Positions 55,538 through 64,000 are shown, numbered from the stretch's first letter. The stretch is DNA of 64,000 nucleotides from Pontixanthobacter aquaemixtae (GCF_009827395.1 NZ_WTYX01000001.1:1369722-1433721), one strand, 5' to 3'. Program-made: numbers and translations. The notes: generated by a model not told the origin, from the letters alone.

Positions 55538-55631
55538 CGGCGATTACGTCGCTTGAAGACTGCGAGTCGCGCCCTTCCCTTCACCGGTCAACGCGCGTAG
55601 CATCGCCAAAAATAACTGACGGAGTTTCGCA

Positions 55632-55994
55632 ATGCAGATTGTCCGCACAATCTTTTGGGTCTTGCTGTTTGTAGGCCTGATGACCTTTTCAATCTTCAAC
55701 TGGAACCCGGTCGAAGTGTCTATCTGGAGCGGGTTTGTGCTCGAAACGCGGGTTCCGGCACTGGTTATCGTCTCCTTTCTCCTCGGCATGATCCCGACAT
55801 GGCTGCTGCATCGCGGCACCAAATGGCGGCTTGAACGGCGGATCAAACAGCTGGAAAACGCGACCCGCGCGGCTTCGGTGACCCAGCCGGTTTCGCCCCC
55901 GCCCGGTACCCAACCGGCAAATCCGGTCGATCCCGCCCGGCCAACGCCCGCACCAATTACCAACCCAGATACGGGAGCAAAACCGATACCATGA
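55632..55994 (+). CDS. LapA domain (DUF1049) membrane protein
   Basis: 120 residues with two membrane helices (IVRTIFWVLLFVGLMTFSIF, residues 3-22, and VPALVIVSFLLGMIPTWLL, about 44-62), then a coiled-coil stretch (WRLERRIKQLENATR) and a Pro-rich tail. It matches the LapA/YciS type; in E. coli LapA works with LapB in control of lipopolysaccharide synthesis. Its stop overlaps the pyrF start by 4 bases. Confidence 0.82.
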   Translation: MQIVRTIFWVLLFVGLMTFSIFNWNPVEVSIWSGFVLETRVPALVIVSFLLGMIPTWLLHRGTKWRLERRIKQLENATRAASVTQPVSPPPGTQPANPVDPARPTPAPITNPDTGAKPIP

Positions 55995-56665
55995 GCAACC
56001 CCGTCTATCTCGCGCTTGATCTTCCACAGCTCGACGCGGCCAAGGCATTGGCACAAAAGGTTAAAGCGCATGTCGGCGGATTGAAGCTAGGTTTGGAATT
56101 TTTCTGCGCACACGGATCGCACGGGGTGCACGAGATTGCGCAGGTCGGCCTGCCGATCTTTCTCGATCTGAAACTGCACGACATCCCCAATACGGTGGCC
56201 GGCGCGATGCAGGCGATTCATGTGCTCGAACCCGCAATCGTGACCGTCCATGCAAGCGGCGGCCGCGCCATGCTGGAAGATGCCAAGGCTGCGGCGGGGG
56301 AGCATACAAAAGTTGTCGCCGTCACGATGCTGACCAGCCTCGATGAACGCGATCTGCAACGCACCGGAATTGCGGGCACGCCGCACGACCACGTCATGCG
56401 CCTGACCGAACTGGCGCATGAATCAGGAATCGACGGGATCGTCTGTTCGGGGCAGGAAGTCGCCGCCGCACACAAGCAATGGAAAGACGGGTTCTTTGTG
56501 GTGCCCGGCCTGCGCCCCGCAGGCAGCGCTGCCGGAGACCAGAAACGTGTGGTCACACCGCGCAAAGCCCGCGATGACGGGGCGAGCGTGCTGGTCATCG
56601 GCCGCCCGATCAGCCGCGCCCCCGATCCGGTACAGGCCGCGCGCGATATCGAGGAAACGCTTTGA
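55991..56665 (+). CDS. pyrF: Orotidine 5'-phosphate decarboxylase
   Basis: 224-residue TIM-barrel enzyme making UMP. The catalytic DxKxxD array is in [12 protein letters not shown], and the phosphate-binding end has [20 protein letters not shown]. Its ATG overlaps the lapA-like stop, and its stop overlaps the start of the metallo-beta-lactamase gene by 4 bases, so all three are translationally linked. Confidence 0.96.
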   Translation: MSNPVYLALDLPQLDAAKALAQKVKAHVGGLKLGLEFFCAHGSHGVHEIAQVGLPIFLDLKLHDIPNTVAGAMQAIHVLEPAIVTVHASGGRAMLEDAKAAAGEHTKVVAVTMLTSLDERDLQRTGIAGTPHDHVMRLTELAHESGIDGIVCSGQEVAAAHKQWKDGFFVVPGLRPAGSAAGDQKRVVTPRKARDDGASVLVIGRPISRAPDPVQAARDIEETL

Positions 56666-57459
56666 TCACCCATTTGCGCGCCCTTGTGGCGGTGGCGCTC
56701 GCGCTTTCTCTGACCGATTGCACCTATCGCGAACTGCGCCCCTCTATTGCCGAGCAACAGGCCGATGTGCCCGAAGCCGTCAGCTATGGCCCGATCACGC
56801 TCCAGCAAATCGCGCCAACGGTGTGGCAGCACACATCCTATCTTGATCTGCCCGGCTTTGGTGCGGTTGCCTCAAACGGGCTCATCATTGTCGACGGCGA
56901 TCGCTCGGTGCTGGTCGACACCGCTTGGACGGTGCAGCAAACCGAAGTGATCCTGCGATGGACAGAGCAAGAGCTCAAACGCCCGATCCGTGCGGCGGTA
57001 GTGACCCACGCGCATAGCGACAAGATGGGCGGGATCGACGCGCTTCACAGCGCCGGTGTCGCGACCTATGCACATCCGCTGAGCAACCGGCTTGCGCCCG
57101 CCAATGATCTGACGCCTGCGCTCAACGAGCTGAACTTTGATGCTGATGGCTGGGCCGCGCTGCCGGCTGACGGTTCCTTGGGGCCGCTGCGGGTTTATTA
57201 TCCCGGACCGGGGCACACCGATGACAACATCACCGTCGCAATTTCGGGTACAGCAATTGCCTTTGGCGGATGCCTGATCAAGGCATCGGATGCGCGGTCG
57301 CTGGGCAATCTGGCCGATGCCGATGTCGGCCACTATACCAAAGCGGTTGAAAATTTCGCCGCGGCCTTTCCGCAGGCCAGCACCATCGCGATGAGCCATT
57401 CGAAACTGGATGACCGCGACGCGATCAAACGCACATTGCGGCTGGCCAAGGACCTCTAG
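56662..57459 (+). CDS. NDM-like subclass B1 metallo-beta-lactamase, lipoprotein
   Basis: 265 residues. All B1 zinc ligands are present: His116, His118 and Asp120 ([10 protein letters not shown]), His185 (GPGHTDDNI), Cys204 (FGGCLIK) and His246 (MSHS). Lys207 and Asn216 match substrate-binding positions. Segments [31 protein letters not shown] and SLGNLADAD closely resemble NDM-1 as I remember it, over half identical by eye. The N-terminus has a hydrophobic stretch ending SLTDC (Cys20), then [10 protein letters not shown], like the lipidated NDM-1 N-terminus. An NDM-1-like enzyme is known from Erythrobacter litoralis. The gene overlaps pyrF by 4 bases and ends 4 bases before trpF. Codon use looks native. 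It presumably hydrolyses penicillins, cephalosporins and carbapenems; activity is untested here. Confidence 0.93.
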   Translation: MITHLRALVAVALALSLTDCTYRELRPSIAEQQADVPEAVSYGPITLQQIAPTVWQHTSYLDLPGFGAVASNGLIIVDGDRSVLVDTAWTVQQTEVILRWTEQELKRPIRAAVVTHAHSDKMGGIDALHSAGVATYAHPLSNRLAPANDLTPALNELNFDADGWAALPADGSLGPLRVYYPGPGHTDDNITVAISGTAIAFGGCLIKASDARSLGNLADADVGHYTKAVENFAAAFPQASTIAMSHSKLDDRDAIKRTLRLAKDL

Positions 57460-57463
57460 AACC

Positions 57464-58108
57464 ATGCCCATCGACATCAAAATCTGCGGACTTTCCACGC
57501 CCGAAACGATGGGCGCGGCGCTGGATGCCGGGGCAACGCATGTCGGACTGGTCCATTTCGAACCGAGCCCCCGGCATGTTCCACTCAGCGATGCCTCCGA
57601 ATTGCGCGCGCAGGCACGCGGCCGGGCGAAAGCAGTTTTGCTACTGGTCAATGCGGATATCGAAACAACCTCGCGCGCGATCGAAGCGGTAAAGCCCGAT
57701 GTGATCCAGTTCCACGGCACCGAGACTCCCGAATGGGTGTCGCTGGTGCGCGATCAGCTCAAGATTGAAGTGTGGAAAGCACTCGGAGTTAAGGACAAGC
57801 CGACGCTGGCCAAGTCAGACCGCTATATCGGGAAGGTTGACCGTCTTTTATTCGATGCTCCGGCAAAAGCGCTTCCGGGCGGCAACGGCACAAGCTTCGA
57901 CTGGAGCTTGCTCGCGGAGCATAACCACAAGATCGAATGGGGGCTCGCGGGCGGGCTTACACCAGACAATGTTGGCGATGCCATCCGGCAAACGGGTGCA
58001 TCGCTGGTCGACACATCATCGGGCGTAGAGAGCGCGCCGGGAATCAAAGATCCGGCAAAGATCGCTGCATTTTGCGCCGCTGCCCGCGCTGCGCAACCGC
58101 AGGAATAA
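57464..58108 (+). CDS. trpF: Phosphoribosylanthranilate isomerase
   Basis: 214-residue TIM-barrel enzyme of tryptophan synthesis. The catalytic Cys is in IKICGLSTPE, DVIQFHGTETPEW is conserved, and the general acid Asp is in RLLFDAPAK; the C-terminus has GLTPDNVGDAI and VDTSSGVES. I chose the ATG of MPIDIKICG. The AAGGA ribosome site lies inside the 3' end of the beta-lactamase gene, so the two are co-translated. A terminator follows; trpB is 750 bases on, past an outer-membrane protein gene on the other strand. Confidence 0.96.
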   Translation: MPIDIKICGLSTPETMGAALDAGATHVGLVHFEPSPRHVPLSDASELRAQARGRAKAVLLLVNADIETTSRAIEAVKPDVIQFHGTETPEWVSLVRDQLKIEVWKALGVKDKPTLAKSDRYIGKVDRLLFDAPAKALPGGNGTSFDWSLLAEHNHKIEWGLAGGLTPDNVGDAIRQTGASLVDTSSGVESAPGIKDPAKIAAFCAAARAAQPQE

Positions 58109-58125
58109 TCCGGCGCAGAAATGAA

Positions 58126-58151
58126 AAGGGCGGCCCGACCGGACCGCCCTT
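58126..58151. terminator. Bidirectional intrinsic terminator
   Basis: 8 bp stem AAGGGCGG/CCGCCCTT (58126-58133 with 58144-58151), preceded by an A-run and followed by TTCC. It separates trpF from the convergent outer-membrane protein gene. Confidence 0.75.
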
Positions 58152-58173
58152 CCCGATTTGATTTTCGGTTGGC

Positions 58174-58644
58174 TTAGAATTTGTAGCCAACGCCAACCAC
58201 AGCGGTGTTCACATCAACGAAATCGCTGAAGAAGTGGCGATATTCGCCCTTCAGGTAAACGCCGCTGCCACCAAGCTTCTGCTCGTAACCGGCACCGAGG
58301 TGTGGAACGTCCTCGCCTTCACCGAAGCTGTAACCGCCGGTGGCATAGATTTTGCCGCCATTGCCGACTTTAGCGCCGAGACGGGCAGTCGTGCCCCAAA
58401 CGACGTCAGCGCCGCTGGCAAGGATCTTGTCAGCCGAAGCTTCGACACCGAAAAATACGCTGCCGCTTTCTTCCTGGCCGAGGTCGAAATCGACGCCAGC
58501 CGCAACACCGGCGACAGCTTCTTCAGCGCCGTTGGCCCATGCCACACCGCCGCGTGTTTCGATGCGGGTTTCGGTTTCAGCATGTGCGGGAGTCGCGACA
58601 GCAGCAATGGCCAGCGCCCCGAGAATTGTTGCAGTCTTACGCAT
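58174..58644 (-). CDS. Small outer-membrane beta-barrel protein
   Basis: 156 residues with a clear signal peptide ([20 protein letters not shown], cut after AHA). The mature part has alternating-residue beta-strands and a C-terminal aromatic residue (AVVGVGYKF), the hallmark of outer-membrane barrels inserted by BamA. It resembles the 8-stranded OmpA/OmpX-like porin-family proteins of sphingomonads. I chose the ATG preceded by AAGGAATTTACT; an ATG five codons upstream is possible. It is divergent from trpB. Confidence 0.85.
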   Translation of the reverse strand: MRKTATILGALAIAAVATPAHAETETRIETRGGVAWANGAEEAVAGVAAGVDFDLGQEESGSVFFGVEASADKILASGADVVWGTTARLGAKVGNGGKIYATGGYSFGEGEDVPHLGAGYEQKLGGSGVYLKGEYRHFFSDFVDVNTAVVGVGYKF

Positions 58645-58766
58645 AGTAAATTCCTTCATATTTCCTGCCGCTCCGAAAAAGGGGGTGAGCGGCACGCAAG
58701 CCAGATGGGGCTGCGAAGCTGAACATCAACTGACAAATTTTACGAATGGATACATTTCTGAAAATG

Positions 58767-58794
58767 TTGCAACTGGGCAACATTACATTAACAG
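58767..58794 (+). promoter_or_regulatory. Candidate trpB promoter
   Basis: TTGCAA (58767-58772), a 16 base spacer and TAACAG (58789-58794), about 65 bases before trpB. An inverted repeat overlaps it (next entry). Confidence 0.4.
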
Positions 58795-58815
58795 ATTGTC
58801 AGAATGTGTAATGTT
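58779..58815 (+). promoter_or_regulatory. Inverted repeat overlapping the trpB promoter
   Basis: Perfect 9 bp arms AACATTACA (58779-58787) and TGTAATGTT (58807-58815), 19 bases apart. The first arm lies in the promoter spacer and the second just past the expected start of transcription, the usual geometry of an operator. No Trp-rich leader peptide is visible, so attenuation is less likely. It could also be an mRNA hairpin. Confidence 0.4.
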
Positions 58816-58858
58816 TTCACGGCTGGACAGGCTCCGCCTGCTCTGCCAATCGGGGCCT

Positions 58859-60070
58859 ATGGATGCTCCCAATTCCTATCGCACGCAGCCGGACGAAAGT
58901 GGCCATTTCGGCGACTTTGGCGGACGCTATGTGGCCGAAACCTTAATGCCGCTGATCCTCGATCTGGAGCGCGAATATCGCGCTGCGCAGGCCGATCCGG
59001 CATTTCAGGCCCAATTCGATGATTTGCTTGAACATTATGTCGGGCGCCCCAGTCCACTCTATTTCGCCGAACGGCTGACTGAAGCTGTCGGAGGGGCGCA
59101 AGTGTGGTTCAAACGCGACGAGCTGAACCATACTGGCGCGCACAAGATCAACAATTGCATTGGGCAAATCCTGCTTGCAATCCGCATGGGCAAGACGCGC
59201 ATTATCGCGGAAACCGGTGCGGGCCAGCACGGGGTTGCCACCGCCACCGTCTGCGCGCGCTTCGGCCTGCCCTGCGTGATCTATATGGGCGCCACCGATG
59301 TCGCGCGGCAGCAGCCCAATGTGTTCCGCATGCGGCTGCTCGGCGCAGAAGTTGTGCCCGTCACCAGCGGCGCGGCGACGCTCAAAGACGCGATGAATGA
59401 AGGGCTGCGCGATTGGGTCGCCAATGTGCATGACACATTCTACATCATCGGCACCGCCGCGGGCCCGCATCCCTACCCCGAATTGGTGCGCGATTTCCAA
59501 AGCGTGATCGGCAAGGAAGCCCGCGCGCAAATGCTCGATCGCACCGGCCGCCTGCCCGATCTTTTAGTCGCCGCGATTGGCGGCGGATCGAATGCGCTGG
59601 GCCTGTTCCACCCCTTCTTGGACGATGCCGACGTTAAGATGCTCGGCGTGGAGGCGGCGGGTCACGGCCTGGACGGAGACGAACACGCCGCCAGCCTTAT
59701 GGGCGGCGCGCCGGGCGTGCTCCACGGCAACAAAACCTATCTGCTGCAGGACGAGGACGGCCAGATCACCGAAGGCCACTCGATCAGCGCGGGCCTCGAC
59801 TATCCCGGCATCGGCCCCGAACACGCATGGCTCAAGGAAAGCGGCCGCGTCGATTACACCGCCGTAACCGATGACGAGGCGCTGGAGGGCTTCCAACTGC
59901 TGTGCCGCACCGAAGGCATTATCCCCGCGCTGGAGCCAAGCCATGCGATTGCGGCTGTGGCGAAGGTTGCAAAGGAAATGCCGGATGATGCGATTATCTT
60001 GGCCAACCTATGCGGACGCGGGGACAAGGATATTTTCACTGTGGCTGATGCGCTGGGGGTGGAGATTTGA
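58859..60070 (+). CDS. trpB: Tryptophan synthase beta subunit
   Basis: 403-residue PLP enzyme condensing indole with serine. The PLP lysine is Lys96 in [10 protein letters not shown], the phosphate-binding loop is [10 protein letters not shown], and [18 protein letters not shown] is conserved. I chose the ATG of [15 protein letters not shown]. Its stop overlaps the start of an uncharacterised membrane-protein gene, which separates it from trpA. Confidence 0.97.
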   Translation: MDAPNSYRTQPDESGHFGDFGGRYVAETLMPLILDLEREYRAAQADPAFQAQFDDLLEHYVGRPSPLYFAERLTEAVGGAQVWFKRDELNHTGAHKINNCIGQILLAIRMGKTRIIAETGAGQHGVATATVCARFGLPCVIYMGATDVARQQPNVFRMRLLGAEVVPVTSGAATLKDAMNEGLRDWVANVHDTFYIIGTAAGPHPYPELVRDFQSVIGKEARAQMLDRTGRLPDLLVAAIGGGSNALGLFHPFLDDADVKMLGVEAAGHGLDGDEHAASLMGGAPGVLHGNKTYLLQDEDGQITEGHSISAGLDYPGIGPEHAWLKESGRVDYTAVTDDEALEGFQLLCRTEGIIPALEPSHAIAAVAKVAKEMPDDAIILANLCGRGDKDIFTVADALGVEI

Positions 60071-60495
60071 TAGGGCTTGCTCGCGCAGCTTTTGCTCTCC
60101 TAGTTTTACTGCCTGTTTTGGCTTTTACAGGAGAAATAAACCAACGAGATGCAGTCAACATCTTTGGCACTGGCGCGGTAATGTTCGTCCTATTAGTTGC
60201 CTTGTTCGAGATTGCAGACAGGCTACTTTCATTTGCTCTCCATTCGGACGAATCTGACGGCGTGGAACAGGATACCACCGTCCACACTCTCAACCCCGCT
60301 GCTATGGGATTTTATTTCGGTTGTGTCTTGTCAGGAGCTTATCTGCTTTTGCTGATTTTTCGAGACGATCCATGGGTCCAAGAATTGATAGCATGGGACT
60401 TTTCCGGCAGACGTCCAGAACTGTTGCTTGTCGTTTTCCCGCTGGTGATGATGTTTTCTTATGCAAAATGGATCGACACTCGAAAAAATGACTGA
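60067..60495 (+). CDS. Hypothetical membrane protein between trpB and trpA
   Basis: 142 residues with about four hydrophobic segments (near 5-20, 33-55, 79-98 and 118-134). I do not recognise the family. The TTG start overlaps the trpB stop (TTGA) and its end overlaps trpA by 8 bases, so it is translated in series with both. Its codons are visibly richer in A/T than the flanking trp genes, suggesting insertion into a normally contiguous trpB-trpA pair. Confidence 0.65.
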   Translation: MIGLARAAFALLVLLPVLAFTGEINQRDAVNIFGTGAVMFVLLVALFEIADRLLSFALHSDESDGVEQDTTVHTLNPAAMGFYFGCVLSGAYLLLLIFRDDPWVQELIAWDFSGRRPELLLVVFPLVMMFSYAKWIDTRKND

Positions 60496-61264
60496 CCGCC
60501 TTTCCACCGCCTTCTCCAAACCCGCGCTCGTCTGCTTCGTCACCGCAGGCGACGGCGACACCGCGGCCAATCTCGATGCGCTGGTCGAGGGCGGCGCGGA
60601 TGTGATCGAACTGGGAATGCCCTTCACCGATCCGATGGCCGATGGGCCCGCGATCCAGAAGGCCAATTTGCGCGCGCTGGATGCGGGGATCACCACGGCG
60701 CAGATATTCGCGATTGCCGCTGCGTTTCGGGAGCGGCACCCTGAGGTCCCGCTGATCCTGATGGGCTATGCCAATCCGATGATCCGGCGCGGACCGGAAT
60801 GGTTTGCGCAGGAATGCGCCACAGCGGGCGTCGATGGCGTGATTTGCGTCGACATCCCGCCCGAAGAAGACGCCGCGCTCGGCCCTGCCCTGCGCGAGCG
60901 TGGCGTTGCGCCGATCCGGCTTGCCACGCCGACCACTGACGCCGCGCGTCTGCCGCAAGTGCTCGCGGGATCGGACGGGTTTGTCTATTACGTTTCGGTC
61001 GCAGGAATTACTGGCCTGCAACAGGCCGCGACCGCATCAATCGAGGAAGCGGTCGCCAAGCTCAAAGCCGCCACCGACTTGCCCGTTGCGGTAGGTTTTG
61101 GTGTGCGTACGCCAGAGCAGGCCAGCGCCATTGCCAAAGTAGCTGATGGCGTGGTTGTCGGCTCTGCATTGGTTGAATTGGTCGAGCAGCATGGCGAAGA
61201 GGCTCCCTCTGCGCTAAAAGAGCTGACTTCGGCACTCGCAAACGCAGTCCACACTGCCCGCTAA
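60488..61264 (+). CDS. trpA: Tryptophan synthase alpha subunit
   Basis: 258-residue TIM-barrel enzyme that cleaves indole-3-glycerol phosphate. The catalytic residues are Glu41 (DVIELGMPF) and Asp52 ([10 protein letters not shown]). VAGITGLQQ and [10 protein letters not shown] are conserved phosphate-binding segments. I chose the ATG of [10 protein letters not shown], which overlaps the preceding small gene by 8 bases. It forms the alpha2beta2 complex with TrpB. Confidence 0.97.
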   Translation: MTDRLSTAFSKPALVCFVTAGDGDTAANLDALVEGGADVIELGMPFTDPMADGPAIQKANLRALDAGITTAQIFAIAAAFRERHPEVPLILMGYANPMIRRGPEWFAQECATAGVDGVICVDIPPEEDAALGPALRERGVAPIRLATPTTDAARLPQVLAGSDGFVYYVSVAGITGLQQAATASIEEAVAKLKAATDLPVAVGFGVRTPEQASAIAKVADGVVVGSALVELVEQHGEEAPSALKELTSALANAVHTAR

Positions 61265-61275
61265 GGACAACACAC

Positions 61276-62127
61276 ATGAACTGGCTTACCCGCGTCCGCA
61301 ACTCGCTGCCCTTCCAGTCGAAGCGCGAAACCAATGACAATCTGTGGGTCAAATGCCCGCATTGTCAGGAAATGCTGTTCCTCAAGGAATATGAAGAAAA
61401 TCAGCAGGTTTGCACGCGCTGCGATCATCACGGAAGGATCGGCGCGGATGAGCGGCTGAACCAGTTGCTCGACATGGGATACGAATTGCTGGAGCAGCCC
61501 GAGGTCAAGGAAGACCCGCTGAAATTCAAGGATTCGAAGAAATATACCGAGCGGTTGAAGCAGGCCCGCGCCAAGAACCCGCACAAGGATGCGTTCAGCG
61601 TTGGCTCGGGTCAGATCGAGGGCCGCGATGCGGTGGTGGGCGTGCAAGATTTCGGATTTATGGGCGGCTCTATGGGGATGGCCGTGGGCACCGCTTTCTG
61701 CGCCGGTGCCGAACGTGCGCTCACTCGCAAATGCGCCTACATCGTGGTCACAGCAGCGGGCGGCGCGAGAATGCAGGAGGGCATACTCAGCCTGATGCAA
61801 ATGCCCAAGGCAACGGTGATGACGCGGCGCCTGCACGAAGCCGGCCTGCCCTATATCGTCGTGCTGACCGATCCGACCACCGGCGGCGTAACCGCCAGCT
61901 ATGCGATGCTGGGCGATATCCATATTGCAGAGCCCGGCGCCTTGATCGGCTTTGCCGGTCAGCGGGTGATCCAGGACACGATCCGCGAACAATTGCCCGA
62001 AGGCTTCCAGCGCGCCGAATATCTGCGCAAACACGGCATGGTTGATATGGTCGTCCACCGCCACGAATTGCGCGATACTTTGGCCAATCTGCTCGACTTC
62101 CTGCAAGGCGAAAAAGCGGCAGCATAG
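61276..62127 (+). CDS. accD: Acetyl-CoA carboxylase carboxyltransferase beta subunit
   Basis: 283 residues. The N-terminal zinc finger has Cys27, Cys30, Cys46 and Cys49 (CPHC...CTRC). The crotonase-like carboxyltransferase domain has [27 protein letters not shown]-type [17 protein letters not shown] and [19 protein letters not shown]. It catalyses the carboxyl transfer step to malonyl-CoA. The trpA-accD-folC order is conserved in many proteobacteria. Confidence 0.97.
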   Translation: MNWLTRVRNSLPFQSKRETNDNLWVKCPHCQEMLFLKEYEENQQVCTRCDHHGRIGADERLNQLLDMGYELLEQPEVKEDPLKFKDSKKYTERLKQARAKNPHKDAFSVGSGQIEGRDAVVGVQDFGFMGGSMGMAVGTAFCAGAERALTRKCAYIVVTAAGGARMQEGILSLMQMPKATVMTRRLHEAGLPYIVVLTDPTTGGVTASYAMLGDIHIAEPGALIGFAGQRVIQDTIREQLPEGFQRAEYLRKHGMVDMVVHRHELRDTLANLLDFLQGEKAAA

Positions 62128-62130
62128 GGC

Positions 62131-62206
62131 GTCATCCCAGCGCAGGCTGGGATCGTTGTCAGACTAGCGGTACTTGGTGGAGAGCGGTCCCAGCCTTCGC
62201 TGGGAC
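62131..62206. repeat. REP-like pair of inverted hairpins
   Basis: Two short palindromes in opposite orientation. ATCCCAGC/GCTGGGAT (62134-62141 with 62146-62153) and GTCCCAGC/GCTGGGAC (62187-62194 with 62199-62206) are 33 bases apart. The whole GTCATCCCAGC...GCTGGGACGAC stretch is itself an inverted repeat. It fills the gap between accD and folC. This CCCAGCG-AGGCTGGG motif is a common dispersed repeat in proteobacteria. Confidence 0.85.
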
Positions 62207-62215
62207 GACGGAAAA

Positions 62216-63526
62216 ATGAAAGACTTCGGCACATCCTCCGATCCGGCGGTTCAGGGACAGCTTGACCGGCTTGCCGCGCTGTCGCTTCCCGAGGGGCGGC
62301 TGGGCCTTGAAACGATGCGTGATGTTCTTGCGCGGCTGGGCAATCCGCAAGACCGCCTGCCCCCGGTGTTCCATGTCGCGGGGACCAATGGCAAAGGTTC
62401 GGCCTGCGCATTTCTGCGCGCGACGCTGGAGGCCGATGGCAAGACCGTTCACGTCACCACCAGCCCGCATCTGGTGCGCTATAACGAGCGTATTCGCGTT
62501 GCTGGCAAGCTGATTGAGGACGCGCGGCTGGCGCAGCTGCTGGAGGAAGTGCTCGACGCAGCCGATGGTCTCAACCCCAGTTTTTTTGAAGTGACAATCG
62601 CCGCTGCCTTCACCGAATTCGCCCGCGTTCCGGCCGATGCCTGTGTGGTCGAAGTGGGGCTTGGCGGCCGGTTCGATGCGACCAATGTGCTGCGGCCCGA
62701 AGTGCTGGCGGCCTGCGGGATTGCCGAACTGGGGATCGATCACGAGCGTTTCCTGCTTGCCCCGGAAGACGGCGTCCCCACCCAGCCTCTGGCCCGGATC
62801 GCGTTCGAGAAAGCGGGAATTGCCAAGGAAGGCGTGCCGCTGGTGTCGCTGGGGCAGTGGCTCCACCCCGACTCGCAAATCGCCATCGGCGAGGTTGCCG
62901 ACTCCATCGGTGCGCCGCTGTTTGAATTGGGCGATGCGTGGAACGTCTATTCTTCCGATGAAGGCCTGAGCTATTTTGACGAAGGTGACGACATCTATTT
63001 TGCGGGCAAGCTCGCGCTTCATGGCGAACATCAGGCGATAAATGCGGGCCTCGCAATCGCTATGCTTCGCCACCAGAGCGCTCTCAAGATTGCCGATGAT
63101 GCCATTGTGAAAGGGCTTCAAAGCGCGAAATGGCCTGCCCGTTTGCAGCGCCTTTCCGCAGGTCCGGTGACCAGCCTTTCACCCGGTCTGCCGGTTTGGC
63201 TCGATGGCGGCCATAATCCCAATGCGGGGGCAGCAATCGCCGAATTTTTCCCGCAGGATATCCACCTTGTGCTGGGAATGCTGGACAACAAAAACCCGCA
63301 GGCATTTCTCGATCCGATGGGCGATCGCATCCGCAGCCTGACCGTGGTTCCGGTTCCAGCCCATGACAGCCATCCGGCCACAGCATTTGGCCCCGATGCG
63401 CGCGCTGCAAGCGATGTCGAGGAAGCGCTGCTAAACCTTCCTGCGGACGATTATCCGGTTCTCATCGCCGGCTCGCTATACCTCGCGGGCGAGGTGCTGC
63501 GGCTCAACAACGAATTACCCGACTAG
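62216..63526 (+). CDS. folC: Folylpolyglutamate synthase / dihydrofolate synthase
   Basis: 436-residue Mur-ligase-superfamily enzyme adding glutamate to dihydropteroate and folates. The ATP loop is in HVAGTNGKGSACAFL, TTSPHLVRYNERI and VEVGLGGRFDATNVL are conserved, and the C-domain has WLDGGHNPNAGAAI. I chose the ATG of MKDFGTSSDP; a start 14 codons upstream lies within the repeat and is rejected. The 3' end overlaps ampG by 4 bases, tail to tail. Confidence 0.95.
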   Translation: MKDFGTSSDPAVQGQLDRLAALSLPEGRLGLETMRDVLARLGNPQDRLPPVFHVAGTNGKGSACAFLRATLEADGKTVHVTTSPHLVRYNERIRVAGKLIEDARLAQLLEEVLDAADGLNPSFFEVTIAAAFTEFARVPADACVVEVGLGGRFDATNVLRPEVLAACGIAELGIDHERFLLAPEDGVPTQPLARIAFEKAGIAKEGVPLVSLGQWLHPDSQIAIGEVADSIGAPLFELGDAWNVYSSDEGLSYFDEGDDIYFAGKLALHGEHQAINAGLAIAMLRHQSALKIADDAIVKGLQSAKWPARLQRLSAGPVTSLSPGLPVWLDGGHNPNAGAAIAEFFPQDIHLVLGMLDNKNPQAFLDPMGDRIRSLTVVPVPAHDSHPATAFGPDARAASDVEEALLNLPADDYPVLIAGSLYLAGEVLRLNNELPD

Positions 63527-64000
63527 GACGCTTTCGAAGCAGCCACCGCTTCCGGCGCCACAACACCAGCCGCCTTGCCCAACCGCGCCTGCCGCATCCA
63601 TTCGATGATGCACAGCACCACGGCAAACATGCCGATCAGCGTCGTCAGGATGAAGACGTCGTAATAGCCGCGTTCTTCAATCATTTGCCCCAGCGCGCCG
63701 CGCCCCAGAGTCCCCACCAGCAAGGTGAGCGAGGACAGAAGCGCATATTGCACCGCGCTATAGCCCTTGGAAACGATGCTGGAGAGATAGGCGACGAATG
63801 CCGCCCCTGCGACGCCAACGGCAATATTCTCGCCCGCAATCGCCATCATCAGTTTCGAAAGCCGCTCATCACCCCCAAGAGCAGAGACCAGCCATGTGAA
63901 GCCGGTATTGTCGGCCACCGACTGCATCACCGCACCGCCGCGCGCCAGATCGGCATAAAGCAGATTGGTCACCGCCGCGAAGAATGCGCCCAGCGTAAGC
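63523..64000 (-). CDS. ampG: AmpG-like muropeptide permease, C-terminal part (cut by window edge)
   Basis: Frame open to the right edge; about 158 C-terminal residues are visible. GENIAVGVAGAAFVAYLSSI and GYSAVQYALLSSLTLLVG are characteristic of AmpG, the MFS permease that imports anhydromuropeptides from the periplasm for recycling. Further hydrophobic helices follow (YYDVFILTTLIGMFAVVLCI). It belongs with the ldcA and Mpl-like ligase genes in the same pathway, although it is 50 kb away. Confidence 0.9.
   Translation of the reverse strand, partial: LTLGAFFAAVTNLLYADLARGGAVMQSVADNTGFTWLVSALGGDERLSKLMMAIAGENIAVGVAGAAFVAYLSSIVSKGYSAVQYALLSSLTLLVGTLGRGALGQMIEERGYYDVFILTTLIGMFAVVLCIIEWMRQARLGKAAGVVAPEAVAASKAS

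Noticed and set aside
58816-58858. trp attenuator leader peptide before trpB
   Set aside because: No short frame with tandem Trp codons; only a small CAGGC-TCC-GCCTG hairpin is present.

Overview
This is chromosomal DNA of an alphaproteobacterium, most probably an erythrobacter-like member of the Sphingomonadales. The evidence is the gene content (DUF2855, DUF808, FYDLN acid protein, separate ATP synthase b and b' subunits in the order a-c-b'-b, YdbH/YnbE/YdbL, M2 and S9 exopeptidases), the moderately high GC, and an NDM-type class B1 beta-lactamase of the kind known from Erythrobacter. Coding density is very high, with many 1 to 8 base gene overlaps. Most of the window is housekeeping DNA; I see no prophage, integrase, insertion sequence or CRISPR array.

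Layout. 0-4 kb: 3' end of a polyhydroxyalkanoate synthase, an intracellular PHA depolymerase, a ferredoxin/adrenodoxin-type reductase and an epoxide-hydrolase-like protein. 4-9 kb: D-aminoacylase family amidohydrolase, DUF2855, a GST, a membrane protein, dnaN. 9-15 kb: fabG-fabD, then a divergent LdcA / Mpl-like ligase pair (peptidoglycan recycling; the ampG permease at the right edge belongs to the same pathway), a second GST and DUF808. 15-20.5 kb: a patatin-fold protein that seems to have lost both catalytic residues, the rpsF-rpsR-rplI operon, AMP nucleosidase, and a secreted FG-GAP propeller. 20.5-28 kb: one long leftward run asd - HCCA isomerase-like - hydrolase - membrane protein - M2 dipeptidase - beta-propeller lipoprotein - RimB-like protease - RimK. 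28-31 kb: a hydrolase and dipeptidyl peptidase IV. 31.4-36 kb: ffh-rpsP-rimM-X-trmD-rplS and tRNA-Ala(GGC). 36-43.8 kb: FYDLN protein, aroA-X-cmk-rpsA, gloB, hydrolase, quinone reductase. 43.8-50.5 kb: atpI-atpB-atpE-b'-b and the YdbH/YnbE/YdbL envelope lipid-transport cluster. 50.5-64 kb: radC, a DUF3857 transglutaminase, purB, lapA-like-pyrF-bla-trpF, an outer-membrane protein, trpB-X-trpA-accD-folC, ampG.

The most notable observation is the NDM-like metallo-beta-lactamase gene lodged between pyrF and trpF, four bases upstream of trpF. Clinical blaNDM transposons also carry a trpF just downstream, after bleMBL, so this chromosomal locus may preserve an ancestral linkage. The second is a pair of inverted copies of a roughly 260 bp palindromic repeat. 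Each begins on the stop codon of a gene (FYDLN, rpsA), and a hairpin stem in it differs between copies by compensatory changes. The third is the doubly substituted patatin.

All calls come from reading the sequence and from memory of protein families. No database search, alignment program or folding program was run.
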